Translations under genes and position numbers: made by a program | Shown here: positions 62,165-64,000 of the stretch, piece by piece | Numbering within the stretch: position 1 is the first letter of the stretch | How the letters are laid out: each line of letters opens with the position of its first letter | Notes under the pieces: generated by a model | What the model saw: only the letters and a program-made list of their open reading frames with translations | What the model was told of the DNA's origin: nothing | Databases searched by the model: none | NCBI GenBank assembly: GCA_900543485.1 | Contig: UQRM01000001.1 | Location: forward strand, 1-64,000 | From: an uncultured Eubacterium sp. | GTDB lineage: Bacteria; Bacillota; Clostridia; Peptostreptococcales; Anaerovoracaceae | DNA length: 64,000 nucleotides | Reading direction: 5' to 3'

Positions 62165-62837
62165 CTTTCAGCACCGCCTTATATCCCAGCCCGTGTACCG
62201 TGATTATCTCAAAATCGTCACATCCCGAAAATTTGTCCCTCAGCTTAGTCATATACACATCTACCACTCTCGGCCCTGATGAGGAATCGCTGTCCCAGAA
62301 TTCGTCCATCAGACGTGCCCTGGTAAATGTTTTCTTGGGATATGAAAGCAGCTTGTACAGGATGTTGAATTCTCTCACTGTCAGCGGTACTTCCCCGCCG
62401 TTCAGATACGCTGTATGTTCTTCCACGTCCATAATGAGGTTTCCCACCGCCAGCTTCTTATCGGCTGCTATCCTGGCCCGGCGGAGCAGCGCTTCTATCC
62501 TCAGCAGCATCTCATCGAGAAAGATGGGCTTGACCATGTAATCATCTATTCCCGCCTTGTAGCCTCGCTGCTTTGCAGCAAAATCATCTCTTGCTGTCAT
62601 GAACAGGATAGGTATTTCCTGATTCAGCTTCCGTACCGTCTCCGCAAATTCGAATCCGTCTATTCCCGGCATCATGATATCGGAGATTATCAGATCGAAT
62701 ACCATCCCACCATACATGGCGTCGTATCCCTCCTCCGCCCGCAGGCAGCCTACTGCTTCATATCCGTTCTGCTCCAGAAAGGAGCAGACAGTCTTGTTGA
62801 GTTCCCGGTCATCCTCCACCACCAGTATCTTGAACAT
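62157..62837 (-). CDS. OmpR-family response regulator
   Basis: A 226-residue regulator: receiver domain with VVEDDRELN, the phospho-acceptor Asp in LIISDIMMPGIDGFE, and GIDDYMVKPIFLDEM, then a winged helix (LTVREFNILYKLLSYPKKTFTRARLMDEFWD ... VVDVYMTKLRDKF). First gene of the operon with the kinase and two membrane proteins, which it presumably controls along with itself. An A/T-rich stretch at 62860-62900 upstream should hold the promoter, but no clear boxes were found. Confidence 0.9.
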   Translation of the reverse strand: MFKILVVEDDRELNKTVCSFLEQNGYEAVGCLRAEEGYDAMYGGMVFDLIISDIMMPGIDGFEFAETVRKLNQEIPILFMTARDDFAAKQRGYKAGIDDYMVKPIFLDEMLLRIEALLRRARIAADKKLAVGNLIMDVEEHTAYLNGGEVPLTVREFNILYKLLSYPKKTFTRARLMDEFWDSDSSSGPRVVDVYMTKLRDKFSGCDDFEIITVHGLGYKAVLKDE

Positions 62838-63002
62838 CCTCAGCGCCTCCTCACATTTTTCTTGATTTTATCTTATCATAGAATTGTTAAAATTTTGTTT
62901 GAATTTCGATCTTAGGCGCTACTTTCATCAATGCTCTGCCACACCCTTGAATTTTCTGCCGCGCTGTCCTAAGCAGCGGAAAAGAACCGATACCCCGCAG
63001 GA

Positions 63003-63020
63003 TACCGGCTCGAGCCGATA
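63003..63020. repeat. Perfect 12-bp palindrome CGGCTCGAGCCG with flanking pairing
   Basis: CGGCTCGAGCCG near 63006-63017, extended with mismatches to either side, lies between the response regulator promoter region and the end of the 97-residue protein gene. It could be the terminator hairpin of the latter or an operator; no T-run follows on either strand. Confidence 0.45.
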
Positions 63021-63041
63021 TATCCAAAACCAGAAGGCGCC

Positions 63042-63335
63042 TCATTTACCTCCGCCATGATCAGCGCCGCCGGCCGTATGTCCATGCCTTTCCCCGGCCC
63101 GGCTCCTGCGTTGATCTTCTTCGCGTTCCAGCCGCCACCTTGCCTCCTCCACTGACTCGCCTTCCTTTGTCAGGAACTGACATACGAACTTGTCAGCAAC
63201 CTTATTGAAGCCGTTTACTGTCCCCTTTTCGATCTTTTTATATCCTCCGACCACTCCGTCTTCTATCTTCTTATATCCTTCAACAACACCTTCCGCGATT
63301 TTTTCGTTTGCTTTAACCAGCTTCGATTTAGCCAT
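63042..63335 (-). CDS. Small hydrophilic protein with GYKKIE repeats
   Basis: A 97-residue protein. Residues 10-50 contain three imperfect copies of an 11-residue unit (KIAEGVVEGYK, KIEDGVVGGYK, KIEKGTVNGFN), a regular pattern seen in small Clostridia proteins of unknown function. A middle part with KEGESVEEARWRLE follows, then a His/Gly-rich tail that could bind metal. GGAGG precedes the ATG. It lies 37 bases after the membrane protein gene at 63373. Confidence 0.7.
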   Translation of the reverse strand: MAKSKLVKANEKIAEGVVEGYKKIEDGVVGGYKKIEKGTVNGFNKVADKFVCQFLTKEGESVEEARWRLEREEDQRRSRAGERHGHTAGGADHGGGK

Positions 63336-63372
63336 TGTGATTCCTCCTTATCGTAAATTTGCCACTCCACTT

Positions 63373-63744
63373 TTACTGTTCCAGTCCTTTTATCCTTGGG
63401 ATCAGACAGAGCAATATCACGATCCCAAATATCCCTACCAATATCCCCGGTATCATCATTCCCCATACCATGGACATGCACATGCCGACTCCGAAAGCCA
63501 GCGCTCCCACTACACCGATGAGCATCGTGATCACCGCCCTGCCGTTCAATTTGACTGCCGGCTTTCCTTCCATCTTTCGTCGCACCAGCAGCATCGCCAG
63601 TAACACGACTATCCCGACAGCCGCAATGATCACTCCCTGGGTAAACGCGCCCCATTCCGGCAGCAAACACATGCACATGCCTATGGCAAACAGGATGCCT
63701 CCTACTGTCCCCAGTACCATCGATACAAAATTCTTCTTTTTCAT
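63373..63744 (-). CDS. Small membrane protein of unknown function
   Basis: A 123-residue protein with four hydrophobic segments: VSMVLGTVGGILFAIGMCMCL, GVIIAAVGIVVLLAMLLV, VITMLIGVVGALAFGVGMCMSMVW and MIPGILVGIFGIVILLCLI. The two halves look alike (GVVGALAFGVGMCM and TVGGILFAIGMCM), suggesting internal duplication, and resemble the protein at 59754. The ATG at 63744 follows AAGGAGG. The same frame runs open upstream to a TTG at 63921 (a hydrophilic 59-residue extension), but no ribosome binding site supports it. Confidence 0.7.
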   Translation of the reverse strand: MKKKNFVSMVLGTVGGILFAIGMCMCLLPEWGAFTQGVIIAAVGIVVLLAMLLVRRKMEGKPAVKLNGRAVITMLIGVVGALAFGVGMCMSMVWGMMIPGILVGIFGIVILLCLIPRIKGLEQ

Positions 63745-64000
63745 CTCAACACGCCTCCTTGTATTTTTCCTTTTCTCTCTGGCGATCATCCTCTCGACCG
63801 CGCCTTTTCGCTTCCGGCCATTGAATTGGGAACTGGTCAGTTCCCACATCCATTCGGTCGCTGATCCTTCCCTCGACAGTTTTCTTTCGATGATCTGATT
63901 GTAGTAAAGATGTGTTTTCAAAATGATTGGAAAATGTTTGGGAAATGTTAAAAAATGACTGAGCTTCTACTGTTTTTTACCTTTGTTTGTGATAAAATCA

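Noticed and set aside
63745..63921. N-terminal extension of the small membrane protein from a TTG start
   Set aside because: No ribosome binding site before the TTG, while the ATG at 63744 has AAGGAGG; the extension is unlike the membrane family.

Overview
The window looks like chromosomal DNA of a strictly anaerobic, fermentative Gram-positive bacterium of the Clostridia (Bacillota) with roughly balanced GC. Pointers are [FeFe]-hydrogenase maturases (hydE, hydG, hydF), a 3-hydroxybutyryl-CoA dehydrogenase, Firmicutes-type DUF1385/DUF1846/DUF1934 genes, a C. difficile-like vanG-type cluster and AGGAGG-type ribosome binding sites. An Anaerovoracaceae-like lineage is a guess from gene content only. 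No tRNA, rRNA, CRISPR array, prophage or complete insertion sequence was seen.

Layout. 1-13.2 kb (minus strand): partial rpmE, an NhaC-type antiporter, an amidohydrolase, hydF-hydG-hydE, prmC, DUF1385, rho and hbd. 13.9-17.3 kb: a small secreted protein, a sigma/anti-sigma pair and three XRE regulators. 17.3-21.4 kb (minus): AEC transporter, DUF1846, a 30-residue membrane peptide, DUF1934 and hslO. 21.6-24.2 kb: htrA and an Rpn-family nuclease gene broken by an 88-bp structured insertion. 24.4-34.9 kb (minus): a compact NHLP/Nif11-type RiPP operon. In transcription order it reads STAS protein, short HlyD-like protein, C39-peptidase ABC transporter, second ABC transporter, Nif11-leader precursor, radical SAM/SPASM enzyme, a small protein, an ECF sigma factor, a GNAT enzyme and a PP2C phosphatase fused to a HATPase domain. 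35.5-36.8 kb: a BspA-like surface protein. 36.9-45.2 kb (plus): a seven-gene aromatic amino acid operon preceded by a Phe/Tyr-rich leader peptide and attenuator. 45.4-51.2 kb: DUF1847, a heterodimeric ABC exporter and its divergent LysR regulator. 51.5-57.8 kb (plus): a vanR-vanS-vanG-vanXY-vanT cluster. 58.1-59.7 kb: an MFS efflux gene behind a five-residue leader peptide and a terminator/antiterminator. 59.8-63.7 kb (minus): a two-component system with membrane proteins of unknown function.

Three things stand out. First, five operon-boundary gaps (about 331-512, 3800-3869, 13457-13699, 46065-46311 and 57876-58060) hold pairs of short inverted motifs. The motif differs between most gaps, but the distance between the two arms of a pair is nearly constant within a gap (outer lengths 40; 36 after removing a 16-bp duplication; 35-36; 37-38; 29). 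The loops are not conserved and some arm positions covary. I know of no named element with this architecture. Second, the aromatic operon is led by a textbook trp-type three-state attenuator whose peptide contains YFYFYFTFF; many Firmicutes would use a T-box here. Third, the RiPP operon carries its own sigma factor and partner-switching proteins, and its precursor has an unusually long, cysteine-containing core.

The genes form coherent units: cell-wall target modification (van) next to drug efflux (MFS, ABC exporter), chorismate through Phe and Tyr synthesis in one transcript (3-dehydroquinate dehydratase is missing from the window), and a self-regulated peptide maturation and export system.
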